A model generated the notes under the pieces. That model ran no database searches. It had not been told where the DNA came from and saw only the letters and a list, made by a program, of their open reading frames with translations. Positions 32,770 through 41,708 of a stretch of 45,010 bases of DNA are shown in pieces (position 1 is the first letter of the stretch; each line of letters begins with the position of its first letter). The translations under genes and the position numbers were made by a program. The stretch is from Fluviicola sp. (GTDB lineage Bacteria; Bacteroidota; Bacteroidia; Flavobacteriales_D; Crocinitomicaceae): assembly GCA_002734085.1 (NCBI GenBank), contig NVXV01000021.1, positions 9,258 to 54,267 of the forward strand. The letters are read 5' to 3'.

Positions 32770-34616
32770 ATAATGTAACTCTGAAAATCTGTTTCTTGGC
32801 CCAACTCCATTTTCTTCGAAATTCGGTACTTTTTCTTAAAAACACTTTCATGAGAAATTTGTAAGAAGTTACCTATATCTTTATAGGAAATATTTATCCT
32901 TACAAGCGAGCAAAATTCTAAATCTTTTTGAGTCAGATTGGGGTGTTTTTTTGATAATCGAGGGATGAAGTCTGGGTCAACTTCTTTAAATCTTTCAATA
33001 AATGAGTCCCAACTTTTATTGACGGTGATTAATGATTTTAGTTCACCACTCAAAGAAGTGGAAATGTCACTATTATCAAATTTCTTAATTAAACTTTCAA
33101 TTTTTTCATTCATATTACTGACCTCCATTGAGTAACCCAGTAGTTCAGATTTCTGTTGTTCGATTAGTTTTTGTTTGAGCTCAGAATTTTCTTTTTCGAC
33201 CTCTAATTTGCTCGTGAGATCAGCATTGTTTCCTTTTTCCAAAGCTAAAACTTTATTTTTATAGTTGATACGGGAGCGCCAAATAATCACAATAAATAAG
33301 ATTATAAAAACAGCTATTAATATGGAGAGCGTTAAAATAGAAATGTTTTTTTCTTTTTTCAGAACATCTAATTTTAGTTGTGTGTTTGCCCGTTCTTTTT
33401 CATGGACTCTGTAACGTGTCTGTAATTCGTCTACAAGCTCTTGCTTGTTTGTATAGTAGGAAGAGTCTTTAAGTGTGTGGGATTGTTCAGATAACTCAAA
33501 AGCTTTTTCAAAATCATCTACATTAGAGAAGTATCTTGCTGCCTCAAGAAGAAAAGAATATTGATATTCAATGTTTGAATTTTCTAGATAGGGCATTGTT
33601 TCTTCGTATACTAAATTAGCTCTATCAAATTTTTCTAATTTAACGAGAGATATTATATAGTCACGTGCGATTTGTACGAATCGATCGGAATTTGATTCAA
33701 GCGCATAATTATACGCAATGCTATAAAACTTAGCTGCTTTTTCGTTTTGATTAAGCTCTACTAAAATGGACGCTTTAACACCATTAGATATGGCTAAAAG
33801 ATTTTTGTTTTTAAATGTTTCAAGTCCTTTAATACTCTCATTAATTGTAATTAATGCGGTATCATGTTCTTCGAGATGATTATAGCTTTCAGCTAAATTT
33901 ATAAGTGTCAAATAGTAGTTGTTTAATTGATTTGATGCTTTAAACGCCTTCATCGATTTCCGATACAGTTTATTGGCAAATTCAAATCGAGATTGCTTAA
34001 AGTAGGTGTTTGCTAAACGCTGTTGCATAACACCCAAATCTGATTGAACCCCTGTGTCATGTCTACTTAAGATACTGATTGCTTTTGTTAAGTAATTTAC
34101 AGCTTTGTCATTTTCCAATGTCATATTATAATTGGCGGCTATTTCTCCATACATCTTAGCTATTCTGGCGGAATCGTCTTCTTTCTTATAATATTCCAGA
34201 AGCTTTTCAAACTCATCAATGGAGGCTTCAAACTGCCTACTATTTCTTAGTGCTGTTCCTAAATTAGTTCTAACTTTAACAAGACGATACGGATGGTCTT
34301 TAAGTAAATCAATGGCGATATGAAAATTTTCGATTGATTTATCATTATTTCCTGTTACGTTATAATAAATTCCGTTAAGGCTATAATTTAATCCTTTAGT
34401 AGTATCGGACATTTGATCTTCTTGCGCTATCAAATCGTCAATTTTTTCTTTTGCTAAATCTGGATTTGCAAGTAAGATTCCGAAAATACTGTCTTGTTGG
34501 TCTCGAAATGCTTTTTCTGACTCGTAAGTCTGCGCATTTATAAATACAGGTAACCCTAATAGTAGAACAAAAAGTCCTAATAATTTATGTAAAGCAGTTT
34601 GTTGCAAAGTATACAT
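32760..34616 (-). CDS. TPR-transmembrane-HTH signalling protein
   Basis: 618 residues. Signal peptide or first helix 'LLGLFVLLLGLPVFINAQ'. TPR repeats run over ~40-370 (for example 'GLNYSLNGIYYNVTGNNDKSIENFHIAIDLL', 'AANYNMTLENDKAVNYLTKAISIL'). A membrane helix 'ISILTLSILIAVFIILFIVIIW' follows, then a coiled coil (~435-500). The C-terminal part 'LSKKHPNLTQKDLEFCSLVRINISYKDIGNFLQISHESVFKKKYRI' has the LuxR/GerE-like helix-turn-helix. The layout (extracytoplasmic TPR sensor, one helix, cytosolic HTH) is a known Bacteroidota regulator type. Its targets are unknown. Convergent with, and overlapping by 10 bp, the membrane-protein gene. Confidence 0.85.
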   Translation of the reverse strand: MYTLQQTALHKLLGLFVLLLGLPVFINAQTYESEKAFRDQQDSIFGILLANPDLAKEKIDDLIAQEDQMSDTTKGLNYSLNGIYYNVTGNNDKSIENFHIAIDLLKDHPYRLVKVRTNLGTALRNSRQFEASIDEFEKLLEYYKKEDDSARIAKMYGEIAANYNMTLENDKAVNYLTKAISILSRHDTGVQSDLGVMQQRLANTYFKQSRFEFANKLYRKSMKAFKASNQLNNYYLTLINLAESYNHLEEHDTALITINESIKGLETFKNKNLLAISNGVKASILVELNQNEKAAKFYSIAYNYALESNSDRFVQIARDYIISLVKLEKFDRANLVYEETMPYLENSNIEYQYSFLLEAARYFSNVDDFEKAFELSEQSHTLKDSSYYTNKQELVDELQTRYRVHEKERANTQLKLDVLKKEKNISILTLSILIAVFIILFIVIIWRSRINYKNKVLALEKGNNADLTSKLEVEKENSELKQKLIEQQKSELLGYSMEVSNMNEKIESLIKKFDNSDISTSLSGELKSLITVNKSWDSFIERFKEVDPDFIPRLSKKHPNLTQKDLEFCSLVRINISYKDIGNFLQISHESVFKKKYRISKKMELGQETDFQSYIIQF

Positions 34617-34682
34617 TTTACAGTAATAGTTATAGTAGTGATCGAATAGTTAAATTCTACTTAAAGTTAATATTTAAATTGA

Positions 34683-35360
34683 CTAAAAAGACTTCTTTTT
34701 TGACTTTGTTCCAATAAAATCTTTTAAATATTTCGGTTCGAAGTACGCTAAGTCTTCATAATCTGAATGTTCGAATTTTTCGTGTGCTCGTTTGATTTGA
34801 CCTCTAGCGCTTGAGATAATTTCTCCATCAAATTCGATGTTTTTTTCTTTCCAAAGTTCATTTAACTTCATAGCACCATCACCGACAACAAGGAATGGAA
34901 TGAAAGCATCGTAAGTTGATTCTTCGATGATATCTGCTGATAATGGTTTTATTAACTCATTATCTTTATTGTAAATTGCGCTAAACACCTCCATTCTTTT
35001 AGCGTCGATTGTGGCACATATATTAATTCCACTATGTTTTTCATGAGCTATGGCTGACAGGCTTTCAATTGAATCAACCGATATTAATGGTATGTCTAAG
35101 GCGTAGCATAATCCTTTAGCGGTGGAAACTCCAATTCTCAACCCGGTATAAGAGCCGGGACCACTAGTAACAACTATAGCCTCGAGATCATTAAAACTCC
35201 AATTGGATTGTTTCATAACTTCTTCGATGAAAAGTGTAAGGCTTTCAGAATGGGTGTAGTTTTCGCTATTTAATTCTTTTAATGATACAAGTTGTCCATT
35301 TTCTGAAGTTGCTACTGAGCATACTTTAGTAGCCGTTTCTATATGTAGGAGTTTAGACAT
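34683..35360 (-). CDS. tsaB: tRNA threonylcarbamoyladenosine biosynthesis protein TsaB
   Basis: 225 residues from the ATG at 35360 ('MSKLLHIETATKVCSVA', the family start). The frame is open nine codons further upstream but that extension lacks homology. The ASKHA-fold signature 'VVTSGPGSYTGLRIGVSTAKGLCYAL' is intact. TsaB pairs with TsaD (and TsaE) to make t6A37 in tRNAs reading ANN codons. It ends 'LAYFEPKYLKDFIGTKSKKKSF'. A TAnnTTTG element lies 5 nt upstream of the chosen start, so the message may have almost no leader. Divergent from metK. Confidence 0.93.
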   Translation of the reverse strand: MSKLLHIETATKVCSVATSENGQLVSLKELNSENYTHSESLTLFIEEVMKQSNWSFNDLEAIVVTSGPGSYTGLRIGVSTAKGLCYALDIPLISVDSIESLSAIAHEKHSGINICATIDAKRMEVFSAIYNKDNELIKPLSADIIEESTYDAFIPFLVVGDGAMKLNELWKEKNIEFDGEIISSARGQIKRAHEKFEHSDYEDLAYFEPKYLKDFIGTKSKKKSF

Positions 35361-35365
35361 AGATA

Positions 35366-35373
35366 CAAAAGTA
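35366..35373 (-). promoter_or_regulatory. -7 promoter element of tsaB
   Basis: TACTTTTG on the minus strand, an exact TAnnTTTG match, 5 bases before the tsaB start. It is a second case in this window of a promoter almost touching the start codon. Confidence 0.5.
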
Positions 35374-35471
35374 ACGAAACTATTCAATCCCTTAATTTAT
35401 AATTTGTCAATTATTGTTCTTTTAAGACGTGAATAAATGAAATATTTTTAATCCTTTTCGGGAACATTTGC

Positions 35472-35479
35472 TACTTTTG
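35472..35479 (+). promoter_or_regulatory. -7 promoter element of metK
   Basis: TACTTTTG, an exact TAnnTTTG match, 27 bases before the metK ATG. The resulting leader of ~23 nt is too short for a SAM riboswitch. Confidence 0.6.
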
Positions 35480-35506
35480 GCAATTGAAATATAAAATTGA
35501 AACATA

Positions 35507-36763
35507 ATGTCATATTTGTTCACTTCCGAGTCCGTTTCAGAAGGACATCCAGATAAAGTTGCAGATCAGATTTCTGATGCACTAATTGATCATTTTTTAG
35601 CATTTGATCCAGACTCAAAAGTAGCTTGTGAAACAATGGTTACAACTGGATTGGTTGTGCTTGCAGGTGAAGTTAAATCTGAAACTTACCTGGATGTTCA
35701 GCAGATTGCCAGAGATGTAATTGCTCGAATCGGTTATACAAAAAGTGAATATCAATTTGATTCAAAGTCTTGTGGAATTATTTCAGCAATTCATGAACAA
35801 TCGCAAGATATCAACAGAGGTGTTGATCGTGGAGCGCCTGAAGAGCAGGGGGCTGGTGACCAGGGAATGATGTTTGGTTATGCAACAAACGAAACGGAGG
35901 ATTATATGCCTTTGGCTTTGGATTTATCACACCGACTTTTGATTGAGTTGGCTGAATTGCGAAGAGAAAACAATGAAATTAGTTATTTACGCCCAGATGC
36001 AAAAGCACAAGTAACAATTGAGTACAGTGACGATAATAAACCTGTTCGTATTGATGCAATTGTTTTGTCTACACAGCATGATGATTTTGATGAAGATGAA
36101 AAAGTAGTCTTGGATAAGATAAAACATGATATTAAAAATATTTTAATTCCGAGATTAACGAAGAAATTGAATAACCCTGATGTTCAGAAGTTATTTACGG
36201 ACGACATTACATATCACATCAATCCAACGGGTAAATTTGTTATTGGTGGCCCACATGGAGATAGTGGTTTAACAGGACGTAAGATTATCGTTGATACGTA
36301 CGGAGGAAAAGGAGCACACGGAGGTGGAGCATTTTCTGGAAAAGATCCATCAAAAGTAGATAGATCTGGAGCTTATGCTACACGTCATATTGCAAAAAAT
36401 ATGGTAGCTGCGGGACTTTGTGATGAGGTTTTAGTTCAGGTTTCTTATGCAATTGGTGTTGTTGAGCCTATGGGACTTTATGTAAATACATACGGTACTT
36501 CTAAAGTGGACATGACAGACGGCGAAATTGCAGAGAAAATAGCAGAGTTATTTGATATGCGTCCTGCTGCAATTGAAAAGCGGTTGAAATTGAGAAACCC
36601 TATTTACGGACCAACTGCCGCATATGGACACATGGGGAGAAAGCCTGAGACAAGAACAATCACTTTTAAAAATGCAGGTCAAAAATCTACAAAAGAAGTA
36701 GAGCTTTTTACATGGGAGAAACTTGATTTTATTGATCAAATTAAGTCGTCATTCTCTCTTTAG
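35507..36763 (+). CDS. metK: S-adenosylmethionine synthetase
   Basis: 418 residues, slightly longer than E. coli MetK (384), as is usual in Bacteroidota. '[25 protein letters not shown]', '[25 protein letters not shown]', '[55 protein letters not shown]' and '[21 protein letters not shown]' cover the ATP, metal and methionine sites. It makes SAM from ATP and methionine in the cytosol. An insertion at ~190-215 with acidic '[16 protein letters not shown]' is normal for the family. It has its own promoter, divergent from tsaB. Confidence 0.97.
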   Translation: MSYLFTSESVSEGHPDKVADQISDALIDHFLAFDPDSKVACETMVTTGLVVLAGEVKSETYLDVQQIARDVIARIGYTKSEYQFDSKSCGIISAIHEQSQDINRGVDRGAPEEQGAGDQGMMFGYATNETEDYMPLALDLSHRLLIELAELRRENNEISYLRPDAKAQVTIEYSDDNKPVRIDAIVLSTQHDDFDEDEKVVLDKIKHDIKNILIPRLTKKLNNPDVQKLFTDDITYHINPTGKFVIGGPHGDSGLTGRKIIVDTYGGKGAHGGGAFSGKDPSKVDRSGAYATRHIAKNMVAAGLCDEVLVQVSYAIGVVEPMGLYVNTYGTSKVDMTDGEIAEKIAELFDMRPAAIEKRLKLRNPIYGPTAAYGHMGRKPETRTITFKNAGQKSTKEVELFTWEKLDFIDQIKSSFSL

Positions 36764-36836
36764 ATAGATTAGTTCATATATTTTTTGTTTGAAGGACTCT
36801 TCCTTTTATTATCTTTAACCTAAAGAATAATTAGAA

Positions 36837-38459
36837 ATGGAAGCCATTTACATTGATGCCATTTGGTTGGGGTTAGCTTTTTTGAGTGGTATTGTGATGA
36901 AGCAGTTAGGTTTACCTGCTTTACTCGGATTCTTGGCAACGGGTTTCTTTTTAAATTATTCTGAATTAACAGATAGCAATATAAAAGAAGTTCTAGGAAC
37001 TATTTCAAGTTTAGGAATTACCTTGCTTCTTTTTACCATTGGGTTAAAAATTAAAATTAAAGCCTTAGCGAGAAAAGAGATTTGGATTACAGCCAGTGTC
37101 CACATGATTCTTACTACACTTGCTTTTTCTGGGCTAATCTTTGGTTTAAGTTTTTTTGGATTACAGTTTTTAACAGACATATCTGTTGAAACGGCAATGG
37201 TTATTGGGTTTTCCTTGAGTTTTTCAAGTACTGTATTCATTGTAAAATCTTTGGAGGAGAGGGGAGAGATTACCTCGACGCATGGTAAATTTGCTATTGG
37301 TGTTTTAATTATTCAAGACATTTTTGCCGTTATCTTCCTGACTGCTTCTAAGAATATAATGCCCAGTATTTGGGTGTTGACTTTGCCCATTTATTTATAC
37401 GTTGTTCGTTTAGTGCTCTATAAGTTACTAGACAGAAGTGGACACGGTGAACTTTTGACAGTATTTGGCTTTTTTGCTCCGTTTATTGCAGGAGCTTTGG
37501 TTTTTGAAGTGTTAGACTTGAAATCAGATTTGGGTGCACTTATAATTGGTATGCTCTTGGTCAATCACCATAAGGCAGAAGAGCTGTATGATCGAATGAT
37601 GAATTATAAGGATTTCTTCTTAATTGGATTCTTTATTAATATCGGTTTAGCAGAAACTCCTTCCTGGACAAGTGTGATTGTGGCAGTTGTATTACTTCTT
37701 GTCGTATTTTTCAAAGGATATTTATTCCTTAAAATATTTTCGTATTTCAATTTACGGGCAAGGACAAATTTCCTGACCTCTTTGCACTTAATGAATTATA
37801 GTGAATTTGGATTGATAGTAGGAGCTGTTGCTGTGAACAATGATATGCTGTCAGATGAATGGTTGGTTATTCTCGCCTTACTGATGTCATTTTCCTTTTT
37901 GTTATCTTCTCCTTTAGTTGTGCGATCGTATGAGATATTTGATCAATTTAAGGTGGTGCTGACAAAAATCAATAGAACCTCAAAAGAAATTGATTCTCAA
38001 CCTAGAATAAAGGGCAATGTTAAATATGTTGTTGTGGGTATAGGTAGTATTGGAGGTCCTGCTTTTGAACATTTCCACAGTCAGTACCCGAAAGAAGTAA
38101 TTGGAGTAGATTATAATACGGATAAAATTAACAACTTACGTGAAGAAGGATACAATGTAGTATGGGGAGATACTACGGATAGAGATTTTTGGGAGGAATC
38201 AAATTGGAACAATGTAGATGTGGTAATTTTGGCAATGAGTGATTATGCTTCTAACTTCAACACTTTGAAGCAGATTAACAAATTAAAGAAACGTCCTTTT
38301 AAAATTGCTGCTATTTGTCATTACGACGATGAAAAACACAAGTTTGAGAATTTACAAGTAGATTATATTTATGATTATAAAACTACTGTAGGAGTTGATT
38401 TTGCACAACACGCGATTGATGTTTGCCATGGGGAAGAGAAGCCAAGTGTATCTACTTAA
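36837..38459 (+). CDS. Kef-type (CPA2) cation:proton antiporter with TrkA-N domain
   Basis: 540 residues. Twelve or so membrane helices over ~1-375 include 'LGTISSLGITLLLFTIGLKI' and 'VIGFSLSFSSTVFIVKSLEERGE', and 'IGVLIIQDIFAVIFL' carries the conserved QD pair of CPA2 transporters. The C-terminal RCK/TrkA-N Rossmann domain (~395-520) starts 'YVVVGIGSIGGPAFEHF' and has 'VIGVDYNTDKINNLREEGYNVVWGDTTD', so nucleotide binding should gate transport. Inner membrane; K+ (or Na+)/H+ exchange is expected. It is 73 bp behind metK; a weak GAAG/CTTC hairpin lies between, so cotranscription is uncertain. Confidence 0.9.
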   Translation: MEAIYIDAIWLGLAFLSGIVMKQLGLPALLGFLATGFFLNYSELTDSNIKEVLGTISSLGITLLLFTIGLKIKIKALARKEIWITASVHMILTTLAFSGLIFGLSFFGLQFLTDISVETAMVIGFSLSFSSTVFIVKSLEERGEITSTHGKFAIGVLIIQDIFAVIFLTASKNIMPSIWVLTLPIYLYVVRLVLYKLLDRSGHGELLTVFGFFAPFIAGALVFEVLDLKSDLGALIIGMLLVNHHKAEELYDRMMNYKDFFLIGFFINIGLAETPSWTSVIVAVVLLLVVFFKGYLFLKIFSYFNLRARTNFLTSLHLMNYSEFGLIVGAVAVNNDMLSDEWLVILALLMSFSFLLSSPLVVRSYEIFDQFKVVLTKINRTSKEIDSQPRIKGNVKYVVVGIGSIGGPAFEHFHSQYPKEVIGVDYNTDKINNLREEGYNVVWGDTTDRDFWEESNWNNVDVVILAMSDYASNFNTLKQINKLKKRPFKIAAICHYDDEKHKFENLQVDYIYDYKTTVGVDFAQHAIDVCHGEEKPSVST

Positions 38460-38492
38460 TTGTCTAGGTTGTTAAGGATTTAAATACTTCCT

Positions 38493-39041
38493 CTAATGTT
38501 TTTTCTTCTTGTCACCCGAATGATAATGTTCAACTTTGACTATAATTTTTTCTTTGCTCATTACATACCCAATTGTTTCAATATACCCAATTTTTTTCTT
38601 GTCCTGTTCTTCATTAATTACATAAATAAATACTTTCAAGTAAGTATAAGCACTTTTGGAAGAATCACATTTGTTAACACCGAAGTAATCTGATGACAAT
38701 CTGAACCTAACCCTTTTAGAAGTGCCTGCCTTAATTCTTGTCATCGTTTTTTTAGAATAGTGATCTGATGGAATATTTATTGGTATACTATATGAACTGC
38801 TGTTTAAACTATCGCAATTAGTTATATACTTATATGCTCCCTGCCCAGTATACTTTGAATTCATAACAAATATTTCGGATGTTTTACTATTAGTAATTTT
38901 AACTTTTAGTCCTCTTTTTTTACTTTTTACAACTTCAAAATAAACGGAATCAATTTCCTCAATTTCTTTTTGAGAAAAAACGGCTGTACTTATTAAAAGA
39001 CTTAGTAGAAATGTAAGTTTTAAAGTTATTAAATTTTTCAT
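38493..39041 (-). CDS. Hypothetical exported protein
   Basis: 182 residues with a signal peptide (LKLTFLLSLLISTAVFSQ). The mature part is beta-rich and basic: 'VYFEVVKSKKRGLKVKITNSKTSEIFVMNS', 'MTRIKAGTSKRVRFRLSSDYFGVNKC', 'YTYLKVFIYVINEEQDKKKIGYIETIGYVM'. It ends in a Lys/His run (HYHSGDKKKKH). Two Cys could form a disulfide. The strand pattern suggests an Ig-like fold, but no family is recognised. It is the last gene of the minus-strand exported run, 102 bp after the previous one, and may be a separate unit. Confidence 0.65.
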   Translation of the reverse strand: MKNLITLKLTFLLSLLISTAVFSQKEIEEIDSVYFEVVKSKKRGLKVKITNSKTSEIFVMNSKYTGQGAYKYITNCDSLNSSSYSIPINIPSDHYSKKTMTRIKAGTSKRVRFRLSSDYFGVNKCDSSKSAYTYLKVFIYVINEEQDKKKIGYIETIGYVMSKEKIIVKVEHYHSGDKKKKH

Positions 39042-39143
39042 CTTTATTACACTTCCTTCTTAATAATTTATAAGTTGCTTTCCTGTAAGTTACATGATAC
39101 TTCCTAATGATATAACAAACCATAATTTAAAATCGCCCCTTTA

Positions 39144-39839
39144 CTAAGGCTCAACAGTAAACACATCACAAATTTCTCTTTGTGTTCGATCTGGAGAATT
39201 TATGGTTAAACAAACTTCCATTTTAAATTTATCTGAGTGATTTTCTTCAAATAAAAACTTATTTAATTTATCTGAAAATTGCGGACTATCACCAATGAAA
39301 ATTTCATCACCTATTTTAACATACCATTTCTCCAAACTAAAAACGGCTACTGTACTAATTGATGGTGGATATTTTGCAAAAAACATTTTAGATCTAAAAT
39401 TATTTAGATCTACTTTTTGACTAGAAAAATAATGTCCTATCATTATATTTGGATCGGGTAAAGGTAATGTATAAAACCAAGTTTGTGAAATTAAAAAACT
39501 ACTATCGTATTTATGGTTACTCATGTGAAATTCTAGCTTTGTACTACCTACTTTACTTGAAAATACATTATATTGATAATCACCTGTACTTACTATAGAA
39601 TCACAGTCATTACAAATGATTTGCACATTATTTTCTTCTCCGCAAAATCCTTGATAACCTAACTCTATTAAATTTGGAAAGTTTACAAATAAAGTATTAC
39701 CATTTTTCGAAGAAACAATCACTTTTTTGTCTTGTTGTGCTAGTGTGGAGAAAGATAGAAGTTGTAACAATATGATGAGAAAAACTGACCCTAGATAAGA
39801 AGTAGTTTTATGTTTTGATATTATATTTCGTATTTTCAT
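39144..39839 (-). CDS. Exported GldM-C-terminal-like protein, paralogue 2
   Basis: 231 residues with a signal peptide (TSYLGSVFLIILLQLLSFSTLAQ). The mature part is 'NTLFVNFPNLIELGYQGFCG' with a Cys-rich middle (CGEENNVQIICNDC). It is followed by 'LPLPDPNIMIGHYFSSQKVDL', 'FFAKYPPSISTVAVFSLEKWYVKI', and 'DKLNKFLFEENHSDKFKMEVCLTINSPDRTQREICDVFTVEP'. The order (N.I.LG at the start, LP.P..., and PD...R at the end) resembles the third and fourth periplasmic domains of GldM/PorM. It is paralogous to the next gene upstream, with strongest DNA identity at the 3' ends. The five Cys positions are kept in both. The GldM likeness is my reading of the motifs. Confidence 0.6.
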   Translation of the reverse strand: MKIRNIISKHKTTSYLGSVFLIILLQLLSFSTLAQQDKKVIVSSKNGNTLFVNFPNLIELGYQGFCGEENNVQIICNDCDSIVSTGDYQYNVFSSKVGSTKLEFHMSNHKYDSSFLISQTWFYTLPLPDPNIMIGHYFSSQKVDLNNFRSKMFFAKYPPSISTVAVFSLEKWYVKIGDEIFIGDSPQFSDKLNKFLFEENHSDKFKMEVCLTINSPDRTQREICDVFTVEP

Positions 39840-39894
39840 TTCTATCTTAAAGCAAACTATATATAGCTAATCATAATTAAGTATATCACTCGCA

Positions 39895-40569
39895 TTAATT
39901 TGGTTTAACCCTGAATACATCACAAATTTCTCTTTGTATTTGATCAGGAGAATTAACCGTTAAACAAACCTCTATTTTAAATTTATCTGAGTGATTTTCT
40001 TCAAATAAAAACTGATTTAATTCTTCTGAAAAATTTGAACCTTTACCCTTAAATACCTTATCATTTATTTGAACCATCCAACTATCAACTGAAAATGTAG
40101 CTTCTAAATCAATGCTTGGTGGATATTTTGCAAAAAAACGCTTATGCGAATTATTTTCTAAATTTATTTGCTGAGATGAAAAGTATGATCCAAATTTCAC
40201 ACTTGGTGAGGGTAAAGTATCTACGTTATACCATGATTGTGAAATAAGTACATCGGTGGTGTCTTCTTCAGTATTTGCATATACCTCAAGTTTTAGACTA
40301 CCAATTTTTCTCGTATATACAAAATAAGTATACTTATCACTTCCGTTAACAATAGAGTCACATTTTTCACAAATAAACGTTAATTCTTTTTCGTTACCAC
40401 AAAACCCTTGAAACCCTAACTCTATTTTATTGGGTAAATTAATAAAAAAACGATTTCCATATAACGTTGCTATCACTCCACCCTTATCCTGCGCTACTAA
40501 TGGAAAGGACATTAGAACAGTAACAATACAACTAAAAATTAAAGTGTAATAAGTTCTATTTTTCATCAT
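39895..40569 (-). CDS. Exported GldM-C-terminal-like protein, paralogue 1
   Basis: 224 residues from the ATG at 40569 (a second ATG follows at 40566). Either gives a signal peptide 'YYTLIFSCIVTVLMSFPLVAQ'. The mature part is 'GNRFFINLPNKIELGFQGFCG', 'FICEKCDSIV', 'LPSPSVKFGSYFSSQQINL', 'FFAKYPPSIDLEATFSVDSWMVQI' and 'LNQFLFEENHSDKFKIEVCLTVNSPDQIQREICDVFRVKPN'. It matches the paralogue at 39144 throughout and GldM domains 3-4 in layout. Its start is 2 bp from the end of the zincin gene, so translation is probably coupled. It could serve as partner or inhibitor of the exported enzyme; this is inference only. Confidence 0.62.
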   Translation of the reverse strand: MMKNRTYYTLIFSCIVTVLMSFPLVAQDKGGVIATLYGNRFFINLPNKIELGFQGFCGNEKELTFICEKCDSIVNGSDKYTYFVYTRKIGSLKLEVYANTEEDTTDVLISQSWYNVDTLPSPSVKFGSYFSSQQINLENNSHKRFFAKYPPSIDLEATFSVDSWMVQINDKVFKGKGSNFSEELNQFLFEENHSDKFKIEVCLTVNSPDQIQREICDVFRVKPN

Positions 40570-40570
40570 T

Positions 40571-41707
40571 TTATTTTTCAGGTTGGGATAATTCGTGTTC
40601 ACCATCCTTGTCTATTAGTCTTGTTCCTGCCTTACCTTGGTCTCCTATCCCTATATAATCATGATTTACAAGGTTTATCACATTTATTATAAATTGATCA
40701 ATCTCTTTTTTCGTAACAACCCGATCTTTATTATTAATCTGTTGGTCGGTACCTTTGTATTTTACATTTTTAGCATAGCTAATAGGTATCTTTTCTCCAG
40801 GTTTTGCATCAACTTCTGTTTCCTCATAATATCCACCACTTCCATCATCAAGATAGACCAGTGGATGTATCACACCTAACCCATGTAAAAATTCATGTAA
40901 AGCTGTAGTTGTACCCACCCCTAGTTCGTTCACATTCCATAAACCAAGCTGTCCACCAATTAAATTCTTACTTACTGAATTCATATCTTCAATTCTTATA
41001 AAGTTATTTCTTAAGTGAGAACTTTCCTCGTTTCCTAATGGAAGATTTCCTAAAGCTTTCATGTCGGCACTTAAATTTTGAGAATTCCCATTTTCATCAT
41101 ATTCTATTGCATTAAATTCATTCGAATACGTCAAATCAGAAGTTAAATCAAGTTCAACGGGCAAAGTTTGACCATCATAAGTCAATTGCATGTTTTGATC
41201 ATTAAATTGTTGCATCATTTCCTTCCTTACTCTTTTGTGATCAAATTTTGATAAAGCCTGATCTCCTGTGTAAAAATGAAGATTGGCTTTTATAACAAAT
41301 TTAGTTGGTTTTCCATTAGCATCTTTCACTATTGTCAATTCACCTGATTTACCATCAGGATCATTGTATATAATAGGATTGTTATTGGCAAACATATAGG
41401 GGGAAGCCATTGGAAATTTAGACGCAAGTGGATCTGGCGAATACCATCTACTAATCACCGTAGGATCCAAAGTTGCTTCGCTATACAACGTATCAGTATT
41501 CAATAGTTCATAAATTGTTCCCGTATTCATATTTACAATTACCGAGCCAATGCGTTGTAAGCTGTCGTTGATGTGTACTTCGGTGTATTTTCCTTTAGAC
41601 AATGTGAGTATTTTGCCTTCTTTGCCAATACGTTCAAAGGGATTAATTTCCTGTGCATTTATTGAAAATGCTACTGAGGTGAATAGTATTAAAATTATAT
41701 TTTTCAT
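40571..41707 (-). CDS. Exported RHS-tail protein with metzincin-type zinc protease domain
   Basis: 378 residues with a signal peptide (KNIILILFTSVAFSINAQ). Residues ~86-119 are the end of an RHS-associated core ('SRWYSPDPLASKFPMASPY' then 'MFANNNPIIYNDPDG'), normally the joint to a variable toxin domain in polymorphic toxins. The C-terminal part (120-378) contains 'TTALHEFLHGLGVIHP' at 267-282: HExxHxxGxxH, the zinc site of metzincins. So this is a short RHS-type carrier joint fused to a likely zinc peptidase, without the long RHS barrel. Abutting genes on both sides show a tight operon. The target is unknown; an effector or toxin role is inferred. Confidence 0.75.
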   Translation of the reverse strand: MKNIILILFTSVAFSINAQEINPFERIGKEGKILTLSKGKYTEVHINDSLQRIGSVIVNMNTGTIYELLNTDTLYSEATLDPTVISRWYSPDPLASKFPMASPYMFANNNPIIYNDPDGKSGELTIVKDANGKPTKFVIKANLHFYTGDQALSKFDHKRVRKEMMQQFNDQNMQLTYDGQTLPVELDLTSDLTYSNEFNAIEYDENGNSQNLSADMKALGNLPLGNEESSHLRNNFIRIEDMNSVSKNLIGGQLGLWNVNELGVGTTTALHEFLHGLGVIHPLVYLDDGSGGYYEETEVDAKPGEKIPISYAKNVKYKGTDQQINNKDRVVTKKEIDQFIINVINLVNHDYIGIGDQGKAGTRLIDKDGEHELSQPEK

Positions 41708-41708
41708 C

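Noticed and set aside
35374-35506. SAM riboswitch before metK
   Set aside because: The leader from the -7 element is only about 23 nt and no riboswitch-like fold is visible in the gap.
36788-36812. Possible terminator after metK (GAAG/CTTC then T-run)
   Set aside because: The stem is only 4 bp and the T-run is broken; too weak to call.
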